64,000 nt of DNA from Campylobacter sp. RM16187 (GTDB lineage: Bacteria > Campylobacterota > Campylobacteria > Campylobacterales > Campylobacteraceae). The translations under genes were made by a program, and so were the position numbers. Where the stretch lies: assembly GCF_025319965.1 (NCBI RefSeq), contig NZ_CP012549.1, positions 124,001 through 188,000 on the forward strand, in the 5' to 3' direction. The first letter of the stretch is position 1. The number at the start of each line of letters is the position of its first letter. Below the pieces are notes generated by a model. It searched no databases. It was given only the letters and a program-made list of their open reading frames with translations, and had not been told where the DNA came from. Below are positions 9,246 through 18,323 of this stretch, one piece after another.

Positions 9246-10550
9246 TTAATTTATCTCCCTTAGCATCGCCTCGCTTCTTTCAAAGCTAAAGCCCTCATCC
9301 TCATCTTGCTTTAAAAATTCATTTATAAATTCGCGTTTTGAGATAGCGGTATCAAGCTCCTTGTCGTTGCCTTTTTGATAAGCTCCGATGCGAAGCAAAA
9401 TTTCATTTTCTTTTATTAGCGAATAAAACCTCTTAAATTTAGCTACGTTTGCCTTATGTTCGGGCGTGATTAGATCGTTCATCACACGCGAAGCCGAGTT
9501 TAGGATATTTATCGGCGGATAGATTCCAAAGTCCGTTAGCTCCCTGCTTAGCACGATGTGACCGTCCAGTATCGAGCGGCTTTGATCGGCTATCGGATCG
9601 CTCATATCATCACCATCAACCAAAACCGTAAAAAACGCCGTGATAGAGCCTTTGCCTTCCTCTTTGCCCGCCCGCTCCATAAGCTGAGGAAGCAGTGTAA
9701 GCACTGAAGGTGGATAGCCTTTAGATGTAGGTGGTTCGCCAAGCGCAAGACCTATCTCGCGCTGCGCCATGGCAAATCTCGTCACGCTATCCATGATAAA
9801 TAGCACATCCTTGCCTTGGTTTTTGAAGTATTCCGCCACGCTCATAGCGCAAAACGCACCATATTTTCGCATAAGCGGGCTATCATCGCTTGTTGCTACG
9901 ATTAGAACCGTACTACTTAGATCGCCGTGCAAGTTCTTTTCGATAAATTCAGGCACTTCACGACCTCTCTCGCCAATGAGTGCTACTACTTTAACAGGCG
10001 CTTCGGAATTTTTTACTATCATTCCCATTAGAGTGCTTTTACCAACTCCGCTTCCTGCAAAAATTCCAAGCTTTTGCCCTTTACCGCAGGTTAAAAGCGC
10101 GTCTATACTCTTAACTCCGACGCTAAAAATTTCATTTATAAGACCTCTTTTCATCGCGTCAATCGGAGCTTTCATGATGGGCACAAACTCATCCGTGTAT
10201 ATAGCACCTTTGCCGTCTTTTGGGCTCATAAATGGATCCACAACACGTCCAAGTAGGGCGTCACCGACCGGAATTTTCATGCCTTGGTCGCTAAGATAGA
10301 CAAGATCGCCTATCTTGTAGCCCTCGACAAAGCCAAATGGCGAGATGACAGCGCTATCTTGATTGATCTCAGTTACCATACCAAGACCTCTTTTGCTTTT
10401 ATCGCGAGCAACGATTTGCACGATGTCGCCTATGCTTGATTTAAGTCCTGAAATTTCGATCGTGGTTGATGAAATTTTATTTATAACGCCAAAGACGTTT
10501 GAAAGGGATAAATTTGAGCTTAGTTTGGATTTTAGACGTTCTAAAGCCAC
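9246..10550 (-). CDS. fliI: Flagellum-specific ATPase FliI
   Basis: 434 residues, F1-beta-like ATPase of the flagellar type III export apparatus. Walker A GSGVGKST at residues 166-173, the GERGREVPEFI segment, Walker B region DVLFIMDSVTRFAMAQREIGLALGEPPTSKGYPPS, all diagnostic of FliI/YscN. It energises substrate delivery to the export gate in the inner membrane. The start is a GTG overlapping the folE stop (TAGTG), so it is translationally coupled to folE. The folE-fliI pair next to tig-clpP-def is a conserved Campylobacter neighbourhood. Confidence 0.97.
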   Translation of the reverse strand: MALERLKSKLSSNLSLSNVFGVINKISSTTIEISGLKSSIGDIVQIVARDKSKRGLGMVTEINQDSAVISPFGFVEGYKIGDLVYLSDQGMKIPVGDALLGRVVDPFMSPKDGKGAIYTDEFVPIMKAPIDAMKRGLINEIFSVGVKSIDALLTCGKGQKLGIFAGSGVGKSTLMGMIVKNSEAPVKVVALIGERGREVPEFIEKNLHGDLSSTVLIVATSDDSPLMRKYGAFCAMSVAEYFKNQGKDVLFIMDSVTRFAMAQREIGLALGEPPTSKGYPPSVLTLLPQLMERAGKEEGKGSITAFFTVLVDGDDMSDPIADQSRSILDGHIVLSRELTDFGIYPPINILNSASRVMNDLITPEHKANVAKFKRFYSLIKENEILLRIGAYQKGNDKELDTAISKREFINEFLKQDEDEGFSFERSEAMLREIN

Positions 10551-11137
10551 TAGAATCTCACCTCTTTTGGAGAATTTATGAGAGCGAAGAACTCTCTTCT
10601 GGTATCTGCATTTTTGATAAAAATTCCTCTTAATGCCGAAGTGGTTGTGGTTGAGTTTATCTTTTCAACCCCTCTCATCTCCACGCACATATGCCTTGCT
10701 TCTATCACCACGCCAACACCTTTTGGCTTGATGACTTCTTGAATGGCGCTTGCGATCTGCTCGGTCATCTGCTCTTGAATTTGAAGCCTTCTGGCAAAGA
10801 TATTTACCATGCGAGGAAGCTTGCTAAGTCCCACAACCTTGCCGTCTGGTATATACGCCACATGAACGCGCCCGATTATAGGAAGCAGATGGTGCTCGCA
10901 AAGGCTGTAAAACTCAATATCTCTCATCAAAACCATTTCGTTGTTTGAGCTTTCAAAAAGTGCGTCGTTAAGCACCTCTTTTGGATCTTGCTCATATCCT
11001 TGAGTTAGAAATTTAAACGCTTTAAAAACTCTCTCGGGAGTCTTGATAAGTCCTTCGCGATTTACATCTTCGCCGATTATCTCAAGCATGTTTTTAACCG
11101 AGTTTTCAAAGCTAATTTTTTGCCGGTTTTCTTGCAT
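10550..11137 (-). CDS. folE: GTP cyclohydrolase I
   Basis: 195 residues. It converts GTP to 7,8-dihydroneopterin triphosphate, the first step towards tetrahydrofolate and queuosine-type compounds. Zinc and active-site motifs are present: [12 protein letters not shown] and the later [12 protein letters not shown] (zinc cysteines in CEHH and HMC), plus [18 protein letters not shown]. The length matches the family. It is the first gene of a two-gene unit with fliI and is divergent from tig. Confidence 0.97.
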   Translation of the reverse strand: MQENRQKISFENSVKNMLEIIGEDVNREGLIKTPERVFKAFKFLTQGYEQDPKEVLNDALFESSNNEMVLMRDIEFYSLCEHHLLPIIGRVHVAYIPDGKVVGLSKLPRMVNIFARRLQIQEQMTEQIASAIQEVIKPKGVGVVIEARHMCVEMRGVEKINSTTTTSALRGIFIKNADTRREFFALINSPKEVRF

Positions 11138-11270
11138 TTTCGATTTCCTTAAAATTTAGTGATATTTTACATTAAAGCGCCTTTTGCATTGATAAATTTG
11201 AAATTTATACAAGTAATAAGGAAAAATTTGATATATTCATTAGAAAATTTTTATTTTTAAAAGGAAATAA

Positions 11271-12650
11271 ATGGAACTCAAAACCAAAGTTATAGACACT
11301 GCCAATGCTTCGGTAACGGCTAAAATCTCAAGCGAAGAGATAAAATCAAAGCTTGAAAATCTTGCTAAAAAAGCAGCTAAAAATATGAAAATGGAAGGCT
11401 TTAGAGTTGGTAAAGTGCCTGTAAATTTAGTCTTAAAAAGATACGAAAAAGAGCTAACCAGCGATGCGGAACAAGACGCTTTAAAAGATCTTATAGACGC
11501 CGCTTTAAAAGAGCTTAATAGAAAAACAGATGAGGTTATCGGCGAGCCGATGTTTATAAAATTCGAAAGAGAAGAGGGCGCTATCGATACCGAGATAGAA
11601 ATTTCATTTAAACCTGTCGTAAATTTGGACGGATACGAAGAGCTTATACCTGAATTTTCAACTCCTCGCGTTATGAAAAAAGAGATTGACGAGAAAAAAG
11701 ACGAGCTTTTAAAGATGGTAGCTCCGCTTGAGAAAGTTGATAAGAAAAAGCTAGAAAAAGGCGACTTTGCTAAATTTGACTTTGAGGGCTTTGTAGACGG
11801 CGTTGCGTTTGACGGCGGCAAGGCTGAAGGATATGTGCTTGAGATCGGTTCAGGTCAGTTTATACCCGGATTTGAAGACGGTATGGTTGGTCTAAAAGTC
11901 GGTGAAGAAAAAGATGTGGAAGTAACATTCCCGGCTGAGTACGGTGCACCAAATTTAGCGGGCAAACCGGCTGTGTTTAAAGTGAAATTACACGAAATTC
12001 AAGGCAAAAACATAGCTAAAGAGATAGATGAAGAGCTACTAAAACAACTTATGCCAAATGAAGAAAACGCTAGCGTTGAGCTACTTGAAGAGAGAATCAA
12101 AGATCAAATCAGGGCCGATAAGCAATACAAGCTGGTTAACGAAGAGCTTAAGCCGAAATTTGCAGAAGCTATCGTGAAAAAGTATAAATTTGATATACCA
12201 AAAAACATCGTAGAGCAAGAGATAGATATGCAATTCCGCGGCGCGTGGAACAGCTTTAGCGAAGATGAGATGAAGAGCTTTAGAGACGATAAAGACACTC
12301 TAACTAAAAAGCGCGAGACATTTCGTGAAGACGCCCAAAAGAGCGTAAAACTAACATTTATCATAGATGAGCTTGCTAGAAAAAGAAATGTAGCGGTAAG
12401 CGATCAAGAGCTTATCCAGGCTGTTTATTTTGAGGCTTACAGATCAGGACTTGATCCAAAGCAACACCTTGAAAACTACAAAAATCAAGGAGTTCTGCCT
12501 GCTATCAAGATGTCAATGATAGAGGAGAAGCTGTTTAACGAGATGTTTGATAAAAAAGAAGAAAAAGCTGAAAAGGAGCCTAAGAAAGCAGCTAAAGAAA
12601 AAGACGAGCCAAAGGCTGAGAAAAAGACAACAAAAAAGGCGGATAAATGA
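11271..12650 (+). CDS. tig: Trigger factor, ribosome-associated chaperone
   Basis: 459 residues. The N-terminal ribosome-binding domain carries the [12 protein letters not shown] signature (about residues 38-50), the central FKBP-type PPIase domain spans about 155-240 ([19 protein letters not shown]..., [20 protein letters not shown]), and the C-terminal helical arms follow. The tail (last 35 residues) is an extreme lysine/glutamate/alanine stretch, longer than in many orthologues. It folds nascent chains at the ribosome exit. A good AAAGGAAAT site lies before the ATG. It heads an operon continuing into clpP with a 4-bp overlap. Confidence 0.97.
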   Translation: MELKTKVIDTANASVTAKISSEEIKSKLENLAKKAAKNMKMEGFRVGKVPVNLVLKRYEKELTSDAEQDALKDLIDAALKELNRKTDEVIGEPMFIKFEREEGAIDTEIEISFKPVVNLDGYEELIPEFSTPRVMKKEIDEKKDELLKMVAPLEKVDKKKLEKGDFAKFDFEGFVDGVAFDGGKAEGYVLEIGSGQFIPGFEDGMVGLKVGEEKDVEVTFPAEYGAPNLAGKPAVFKVKLHEIQGKNIAKEIDEELLKQLMPNEENASVELLEERIKDQIRADKQYKLVNEELKPKFAEAIVKKYKFDIPKNIVEQEIDMQFRGAWNSFSEDEMKSFRDDKDTLTKKRETFREDAQKSVKLTFIIDELARKRNVAVSDQELIQAVYFEAYRSGLDPKQHLENYKNQGVLPAIKMSMIEEKLFNEMFDKKEEKAEKEPKKAAKEKDEPKAEKKTTKKADK

Positions 12651-13237
12651 GCTATTACGTCCCATACGTAATCGAGCGAACAAGCAAAGGCGAGCGAAGC
12701 TATGATATATACTCTCGCCTCTTAAAAGATCGCATTGTAATGCTAAGCGGAGAGATAGAAGACGGTATAGCCTCTTCTATCGTGGCTCAAATGCTGTTTT
12801 TAGAAGCTGAAGATCCGGATAAAGATATCTACCTATACATAAATAGTCCGGGCGGAGTTATCACAAGTGGCTTTAGTATATATGATACAATGAACTACAT
12901 AAAACCCGATGTGTGCACGATCTGCATAGGTCAAGCCGCGTCAATGGGGGCGTTTTTGCTAAGTTGCGGAACGCCCGGCAAGAGATATGCGCTTCCAAAT
13001 TCTCGCATCATGATACACCAACCACTTGGCGGCGCTAGAGGACAAGCGACTGATATAGAGATACAAGCGAAAGAAATTTTGCGTATGAAAGAGATTTTAA
13101 ACTCTATTTTGGCTAAGAATACAGGTCAAAAACTAAGCAAGATTGCCAAAGATACCGATCGCGACTTTTTCATGAGTTCGTTTGAAGCCAAAGAGTATGG
13201 GCTTATCGATAAAGTTTTGGAGAAAAGCTTTAAATAA
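12647..13237 (+). CDS. clpP: ATP-dependent Clp protease proteolytic subunit
   Basis: 196 residues. The catalytic serine is S99 in [12 protein letters not shown] and the catalytic histidine is H124 in MIHQPLGG, with the acidic member in the DRDFF segment near residue 173. It forms the barrel protease that works with ClpA/ClpX. The ATG overlaps the tig stop, giving translational coupling of folding and degradation functions. Confidence 0.98.
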   Translation: MSYYVPYVIERTSKGERSYDIYSRLLKDRIVMLSGEIEDGIASSIVAQMLFLEAEDPDKDIYLYINSPGGVITSGFSIYDTMNYIKPDVCTICIGQAASMGAFLLSCGTPGKRYALPNSRIMIHQPLGGARGQATDIEIQAKEILRMKEILNSILAKNTGQKLSKIAKDTDRDFFMSSFEAKEYGLIDKVLEKSFK

Positions 13238-13248
13238 CGAGGTTAAAT

Positions 13249-14268
13249 TTGATTAAAGTTAATAAAAAGAAGGCTGAAAATACCGTAACTATAAAAGACA
13301 AGGAACCTGCAGAGTTTAATATATATGGGTTTTCCGAGGATGTTATAAAAGAGCTTATAGAGGAAAATATCCCATCTATTCCTAAAAATTACTCTATTTT
13401 CTTTGAAAAGATGCTTGATAAAAAGTCTGATGATTTTAAGAAAAAAATTACCGAGATTATAGAGATTGAAGATGAGATAGGTAGAATAGAAGACTATAGG
13501 CAAATTTACATCGAGCGAGAGATTAAGCAGAGTTTTGCTCAGATAAAAAGCATGTTGCAAGCGGTCGCACTTATATATAAAAACCTTGGAATTATGAAAA
13601 CTATTATAAAAAAACGCTCAGATAGCCTTGAAGCAAATTCGAATTTACTTACAGTTCAAAGCGTATTTAATGCATTTAATGATGACTTGGATAAGCTTAA
13701 TGCTTTAATCAATAAGCATATTGACGTTATCAAATTAAACTATGAAGAGATCAGTAGAGTTTTTAAAGTCGTAGAGGAACAATCTATATACGATCCTAAA
13801 TTTGATCTCTATAATAAAAAGTTTTTCTTAAAAACTTTGGAATCAGAGCTTCAATATGTAAAAAAATATGGATATAAATCATCTTTTATGCTTGTAAGGC
13901 CAAAAGATGAAATGATGAATCTTTTAGGTGTTAGAGATAGGCAGGCGATACTTAAAAACATCTCAAGATTTCTTCTTAGGACATCAAGAAGAAGCGATAT
14001 TTTAGCACATTATGGCGATGGAATTTTTGCTATGCTTATGAAGCACACCGATATAGAAGGTGCAAAAAAAGCTTGCGAAAGAATTGCCGATATGTTCTAT
14101 ACAACGACATTTTTGATAGCTGAAAGCGATATAGAGATAGATATAGAGATAGCGGTTTGCGATCTGAATACCACAAAAACTATTGAAGAGGTTCTTTCGC
14201 ATACATTGGATATGCTTGCAAAAAGCGGACGACATAAGTCAAAATACGTGATAGTAGAGGATAAGTAG
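13249..14268 (+). CDS. Degenerate GGDEF-domain protein
   Basis: 339 residues. The N-terminal ~180 residues are helical and charged without a recognised domain. The C-terminal part (about 180-335) is a GGDEF fold: it opens with IYDPKFDLYNKKFFLKTLESEL, comparable to the DxLTGLxNRR start, and the signature loop reads HYGDGIF where GGDEF would be G-G-D/E-E-F. The catalytic Glu and one Gly are therefore lost, and diguanylate cyclase activity is unlikely; it may bind nucleotide or act as a scaffold. It starts at a TTG (13249) behind a GAGG site, 11 bp after clpP, and is followed 7 bp later by def. Confidence 0.8.
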   Translation: MIKVNKKKAENTVTIKDKEPAEFNIYGFSEDVIKELIEENIPSIPKNYSIFFEKMLDKKSDDFKKKITEIIEIEDEIGRIEDYRQIYIEREIKQSFAQIKSMLQAVALIYKNLGIMKTIIKKRSDSLEANSNLLTVQSVFNAFNDDLDKLNALINKHIDVIKLNYEEISRVFKVVEEQSIYDPKFDLYNKKFFLKTLESELQYVKKYGYKSSFMLVRPKDEMMNLLGVRDRQAILKNISRFLLRTSRRSDILAHYGDGIFAMLMKHTDIEGAKKACERIADMFYTTTFLIAESDIEIDIEIAVCDLNTTKTIEEVLSHTLDMLAKSGRHKSKYVIVEDK

Positions 14269-14275
14269 TTTAATC

Positions 14276-14794
14276 ATGGTGTTAGCAGTTTTAACATATC
14301 CTGACAAGAGGCTGTATCAAAGATCGGCAGATATAGATACCTTTGATCAAAATTTACATACTTTTTTAGATAATATGTATGATACAATGATAGCAAAAAA
14401 TGGCATCGGATTAGCTGCTATTCAGGTTGGAAATCCGATTCGGGCATTGATTATAAATTTAGTCAATGAAGAGAGTGAAATCCAAGAAAGAGCCGATCTG
14501 CTCGAGATAATCAACCCAAAAATAGTTCGCAAAGAAGGCGAGCAAATTTTTCAAGAAGGCTGCCTTAGCGTGCCAGGATTTTATGAGGATGTTAAGCGTG
14601 CCGAAAAGATAACCTTAAACTATCAGGATAGACACGGCAAAGAGTGCGAGCTTGAAGCGGACGGGCTTTTAGCCGTTGCGATACAACACGAGATTGATCA
14701 CCTTGACGGACATCTTTTTATAGAAAAAATCGGCTACAACAAACGCAAAAAATTTGATAAAGAGTATAGGAAGTTAAAGAATAAAACTTTATGA
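14276..14794 (+). CDS. def: Peptide deformylase
   Basis: 172 residues with all three deformylase motifs: GIGLAAIQVG (residues 43-52), EGCLSVPGF with the metal-binding cysteine, and QHEIDHLDGHLF with the HExxH metal site. It removes the formyl group from nascent N-termini. Its 3' end overlaps the next gene (ATGA). In C. jejuni def sits beside clpP and tig as well; here a degenerate-GGDEF gene intervenes. Confidence 0.98.
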   Translation: MVLAVLTYPDKRLYQRSADIDTFDQNLHTFLDNMYDTMIAKNGIGLAAIQVGNPIRALIINLVNEESEIQERADLLEIINPKIVRKEGEQIFQEGCLSVPGFYEDVKRAEKITLNYQDRHGKECELEADGLLAVAIQHEIDHLDGHLFIEKIGYNKRKKFDKEYRKLKNKTL

Positions 14795-16317
14795 AATCGC
14801 TAAAATGCGCTACTTACACAGATGGTTTAAAGATTGTTGATGTAGAAGCAACATTTAATAGAGGGTTGCCAGCACTTAGCATCGTAGGGCTTGCAAGCGC
14901 AAGTATCAAAGAGAGCGAAGCAAGGGTAAAGTCAGCTCTTCTAGCTCAAAATTTCTCCTTTCCCGCTCAAAAAATCATCATAAATCTATCTCCTTCAGAC
15001 ATGCCAAAGACGGGCAGTCATTTTGACCTTCCTATCGCGCTTTTGATCGCTTTGCAAAAAGAGGTTAGGAGCAACTCATTTAGCGAATTTTTCGTATTTG
15101 GCGAGCTTGGACTTAACGGAAGCATCAAGAGCACGGCAAGCCTGTTTTCTATACTTTTGTTTTTAAGCACAAGTGTTACAAAGGCTAAGGTTTTAGTGCC
15201 AAAGGAGATAGCTAAAAACGCAGCGATGATACCGAATTTAGAAATTTATGCCGTAAGTAAGCTTGATGAGGCGATAAAATTTTTTCTTGATGAAGAGTTT
15301 AAGCAGCAGTATTTAGTCAAAGAGACTCATCCGCTCTTTTCAAATTTGACTCAAATTTGTGGCAAAAGTTATGTCGCAAACTCAAAATTTGAGCTTGATT
15401 TTAAGGATATCAAAGGTCAGACTAGAGCCAAGAGAGCTTGCCTCATAGCTGCTTGCGGCATGCATAACATCATCTTTGAAGGAAGCCCTGGGTGTGGTAA
15501 AAGCATGAGCGCAAAGCGCTTAAGATATATTCTTCCGCCTCAAAATTTAGATGAAATTTTACTAAGCGCGGCATACGCGTCGCTAAATTTGCAAGATCAC
15601 GAATTTAGCGTGCTTAGAGCTTTTAGAAGCCCGCATCATACATCGACAAAAAGCTCTATCTTCGGGGGTGGAACGGCAAGCGCAAGGATAGGCGAAGTAG
15701 CACTTGCAAACGGCGGGATACTGTTTTTTGATGAGCTTCCGCATTTTGGCAAGCAAATTTTAGAAAGCTTGCGCGAACCGCTTGAGGATAACCAAATCCA
15801 CATCTCAAGGGTAAATTCCAAGATAACTTACAAGACAAAATTTATGTTTGTTGGCGCGATGAATCCATGCCCGTGTGGAAATTTGCTCTCAAAGCAGCTA
15901 AATTGCAGATGTTTAGAAACCGATATCAAGCGATACAAGGCAAAAATTTCAGAGCCTCTATTAGATAGGATCGATCTGCACGTGCTTATGGATGAGGTTG
16001 CAAGTAGCGATAAAAGCGATATATCAAGTGCCGATATGCAGCGTGAAGTTTTGCATGTTTTTGAAGCGCAAATGAAGCGAGGACAAAGTGAGCTAAACGG
16101 CAAGTTAAGTGACGAAGAGATAGCTAAATTTTGCATTTGCGATAGTGAAGCTAAAAGCGTGCTAGATATGTCGGTTGGGAGATTTGCTCTAACTCAGCGT
16201 GGTATAAATAAGACTTTAAAGGTGGCTCGCACGATCGCCGATCTTGACGGCTCGCAAATCATCAAAAAACCTCATATCTTAGAGGCTTTAAGCTTTCGAG
16301 TAAGGAGCGAAGCATGA
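14791..16317 (+). CDS. YifB/ComM-family Mg-chelatase-like AAA+ ATPase
   Basis: 508 residues. The N-terminal ChlI-like domain (VDVEATFNRGLPALSIVGLA, then SPSDMPKTGSHFDLPIAL) precedes a Mg-chelatase AAA+ module with Walker A EGSPGCGKSMSA (about residue 230), Walker B GGILFFDELPHF, and a cysteine cluster (MNPCPCGN...LNCRC). ComM in other bacteria is a hexameric helicase that promotes branch migration during natural transformation; this is the likely role. Start and stop overlap def and nnrDE respectively. Confidence 0.93.
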   Translation: MKSLKCATYTDGLKIVDVEATFNRGLPALSIVGLASASIKESEARVKSALLAQNFSFPAQKIIINLSPSDMPKTGSHFDLPIALLIALQKEVRSNSFSEFFVFGELGLNGSIKSTASLFSILLFLSTSVTKAKVLVPKEIAKNAAMIPNLEIYAVSKLDEAIKFFLDEEFKQQYLVKETHPLFSNLTQICGKSYVANSKFELDFKDIKGQTRAKRACLIAACGMHNIIFEGSPGCGKSMSAKRLRYILPPQNLDEILLSAAYASLNLQDHEFSVLRAFRSPHHTSTKSSIFGGGTASARIGEVALANGGILFFDELPHFGKQILESLREPLEDNQIHISRVNSKITYKTKFMFVGAMNPCPCGNLLSKQLNCRCLETDIKRYKAKISEPLLDRIDLHVLMDEVASSDKSDISSADMQREVLHVFEAQMKRGQSELNGKLSDEEIAKFCICDSEAKSVLDMSVGRFALTQRGINKTLKVARTIADLDGSQIIKKPHILEALSFRVRSEA

Positions 16318-17723
16318 AAAAACTCTTTTTAAACACTTCTAAGCTTGATGAGCTAGCTTGCTTAAAATTTGGGCTAAGCAACGAAATTTTGATGGAAAAT
16401 GCTGCAAATGCACTTGCAAAAGAGGTGCGTAAAAAAGTTAAAAAGGGCGTAAAAATTTTAGGTGTTTGCGGTAGTGGAAATAACGGTGCAGACGTAGCTG
16501 TTGCTCTTAGGATGTTAAGCGGCGAGTATGAGTGCGAGCTCTTTTTGGCGTTTGAAAAACAAAACGAGATGCTAAAAATTCAGCTTGATAGAGCATTTAA
16601 ACTTGGAGTCAAGCAAGTTAAAAAAATCGGCAAATACAGGTGCGTTATAGATGGAATTTTTGGCTCCGGGCTAAATAGAAATTTAGATAAAAAGACGGTA
16701 GATCTCATAAGTTCTATAAATGAAATGAAAGCCTACAAGATAGCTTGCGATATACCAAGCGGGCTTAACGAACTTGGAAATAGCTGTGGTGCCGTTTTTA
16801 AGGCGGACATAACTATAACTATGGGAGCTAGGAAGATCGGGCTTTATTCTGATTTTGCCAAGGATTTTACGGGCAAGATTAAACTTGCTAATTTAGGTCT
16901 TGCCGGTGTTAAATTTGAAGGTGAAACCGATACTTTTAAACTTCAAAAAAGCGATATGAATTTGCCTTTTAGAAATAAAGCTAACACTAACAAGAGTGAT
17001 TTCGGACATGTTTTTATAGTTAGCGGAGAGCTTAGCGGAGCAGCTCAAATAGCCGGAAAAGCGGCTTTAGCGATGGGTGCAGGGCTTGTTAGTATCGTTA
17101 GTGAATCTAAAAATTTGATAACAGATCCGATTTTAATGAACGCAAAAGAGATAAGTGAAAAAATGGCTTATGGGGCTCTTGGAATGGGGCTTGGAAAGCT
17201 TGATGAAGTTAAAAAAACAGAGCTTTTTAAAACTCTTAAGAGTAAAAAAGCGTTAGTGCTTGATGCCGATATGTGTTACGAAAAGCTTACGATAGAGCTT
17301 TTAAAATCCAAAAAAGATATCGTTATAACGCCTCATCCAAAGGAGTTTAGTTCGCTTTTAGAGCTTGGTGGATTTGGGAAATTTAGCGTGCAAGAAGTTC
17401 AAGAAAATCGCTTTGAGCTTGCTAGAGCGTGGAGCAAAAAATTTCCAAATGTGCTGGTGCTAAAAGGAGCCAACACGATCATAGCTTACAGCGGAAACGT
17501 TTACGTTATGCCTTATGGAAGCGCCGCACTTTCAAAAGCAGGAAGCGGTGACGCACTTAGCGGCATAATCATCTCTTTACTCGCTCAAGGCTACACTGCG
17601 CTTGATGCAGCGATAAGTGGGACTATAGCTCACGCGTTAAGCGTGCGAAAATCAAAGCAAAATAACTACTCAATCACTTCAAAAGATATCATAAAAGGGC
17701 TTAAATGGTTACGAAAAAAATAG
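16314..17723 (+). CDS. nnrD: Bifunctional NAD(P)H-hydrate epimerase/dehydratase
   Basis: 469 residues, a fusion of YjeF_N epimerase (residues about 1-210; GVCGSGNNGADVAVALRML, DGIFGSGLNR, CDIPSGL) and the ribokinase-like ADP-dependent dehydratase (about 220-469; GHVFIVSGELSGAAQIAGKAALAMGAG, ITPHPKEF, GSAALSKAGSGDALSGII). It repairs NADHX and NADPHX. Its start overlaps the ComM-like gene and its 3' end overlaps purN by 19 bp, so it is embedded in the tig-purN operon. Confidence 0.95.
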   Translation: MKKLFLNTSKLDELACLKFGLSNEILMENAANALAKEVRKKVKKGVKILGVCGSGNNGADVAVALRMLSGEYECELFLAFEKQNEMLKIQLDRAFKLGVKQVKKIGKYRCVIDGIFGSGLNRNLDKKTVDLISSINEMKAYKIACDIPSGLNELGNSCGAVFKADITITMGARKIGLYSDFAKDFTGKIKLANLGLAGVKFEGETDTFKLQKSDMNLPFRNKANTNKSDFGHVFIVSGELSGAAQIAGKAALAMGAGLVSIVSESKNLITDPILMNAKEISEKMAYGALGMGLGKLDEVKKTELFKTLKSKKALVLDADMCYEKLTIELLKSKKDIVITPHPKEFSSLLELGGFGKFSVQEVQENRFELARAWSKKFPNVLVLKGANTIIAYSGNVYVMPYGSAALSKAGSGDALSGIIISLLAQGYTALDAAISGTIAHALSVRKSKQNNYSITSKDIIKGLKWLRKK

Positions 17724-18280
17724 CGGTTTTATTTAGCGGAAGTGGCTCAAATTTAGAGGCGATTCTTCAAAAAGTTCATAATAAAATTTTTAATAACGTT
17801 AAAATCGAAGTAGTACTAACACTAACAAACAAAGCTAACGCTTACGGCATAGAGCGCGCGCGCAGATATGGGCTTGAAAGCGTGATCATAGAGCATGCGA
17901 ATTTTGCTTCAAGGCAGGAGTTTGATCAAGCGTTAGTTGATGAGATAAAAAAATATAATGTCGATCTAACCGTGCTTGCTGGCTTTATGAGAATTTTAAC
18001 TCCGGTTTTTACAAATCAGATAAAAGCTATCAACCTTCACCCGTCACTTCTGCCGCTTTTTAAGGGTGCTCATGCTATAAAAGAGAGCTTTGAAAGCGAG
18101 ATGTTAGTAGGCGGCGTTAGCGTGCACTATGTTAGCGAAGAGCTTGACGGCGGCAGGCTTATCATGCAGCGAGCCTTTGAAAAAAGTGATGATATGAGCC
18201 TAGAAGAGTTTGAAGAGAAAATTCACGCTATAGAGCATGAAATTTTGCCTGAAAGTATTGTAAAAATTCTTTGTAAATAA
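17705..18280 (+). CDS. purN: Phosphoribosylglycinamide formyltransferase
   Basis: 191 residues. It transfers formyl from 10-formyl-THF to GAR in purine synthesis. Motifs: phosphate-binding FSGSGSNLEAIL at the N-terminus, the catalytic INLHPSLLPLFKG, and GVSVHYVSEELDGG. The ATG lies inside the 3' end of nnrDE; it is the last gene of the operon, followed by a convergent terminator. Confidence 0.97.
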   Translation: MVTKKIAVLFSGSGSNLEAILQKVHNKIFNNVKIEVVLTLTNKANAYGIERARRYGLESVIIEHANFASRQEFDQALVDEIKKYNVDLTVLAGFMRILTPVFTNQIKAINLHPSLLPLFKGAHAIKESFESEMLVGGVSVHYVSEELDGGRLIMQRAFEKSDDMSLEEFEEKIHAIEHEILPESIVKILCK

Positions 18281-18290
18281 GAAAGTTTAT

Positions 18291-18314
18291 AGAAGCTAGA
18301 ATTTTCTAGCTTCT
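18291..18314. terminator. Bidirectional terminator between purN and cmeC
   Basis: Perfect 10-bp stem AGAAGCTAGA (18291-18300) / TCTAGCTTCT (18305-18314), 4-nt loop, in the 43-bp gap between convergent genes. Confidence 0.75.
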
Positions 18315-18323
18315 GATTTGGTA

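Noticed and set aside
9769-10299. 176-codon open frame on the plus strand
   Set aside because: Antisense to fliI.
11240-11821. 193-codon open frame on the minus strand
   Set aside because: Antisense to trigger factor; serine/phenylalanine-rich translation typical of a shadow of a lysine-rich gene.
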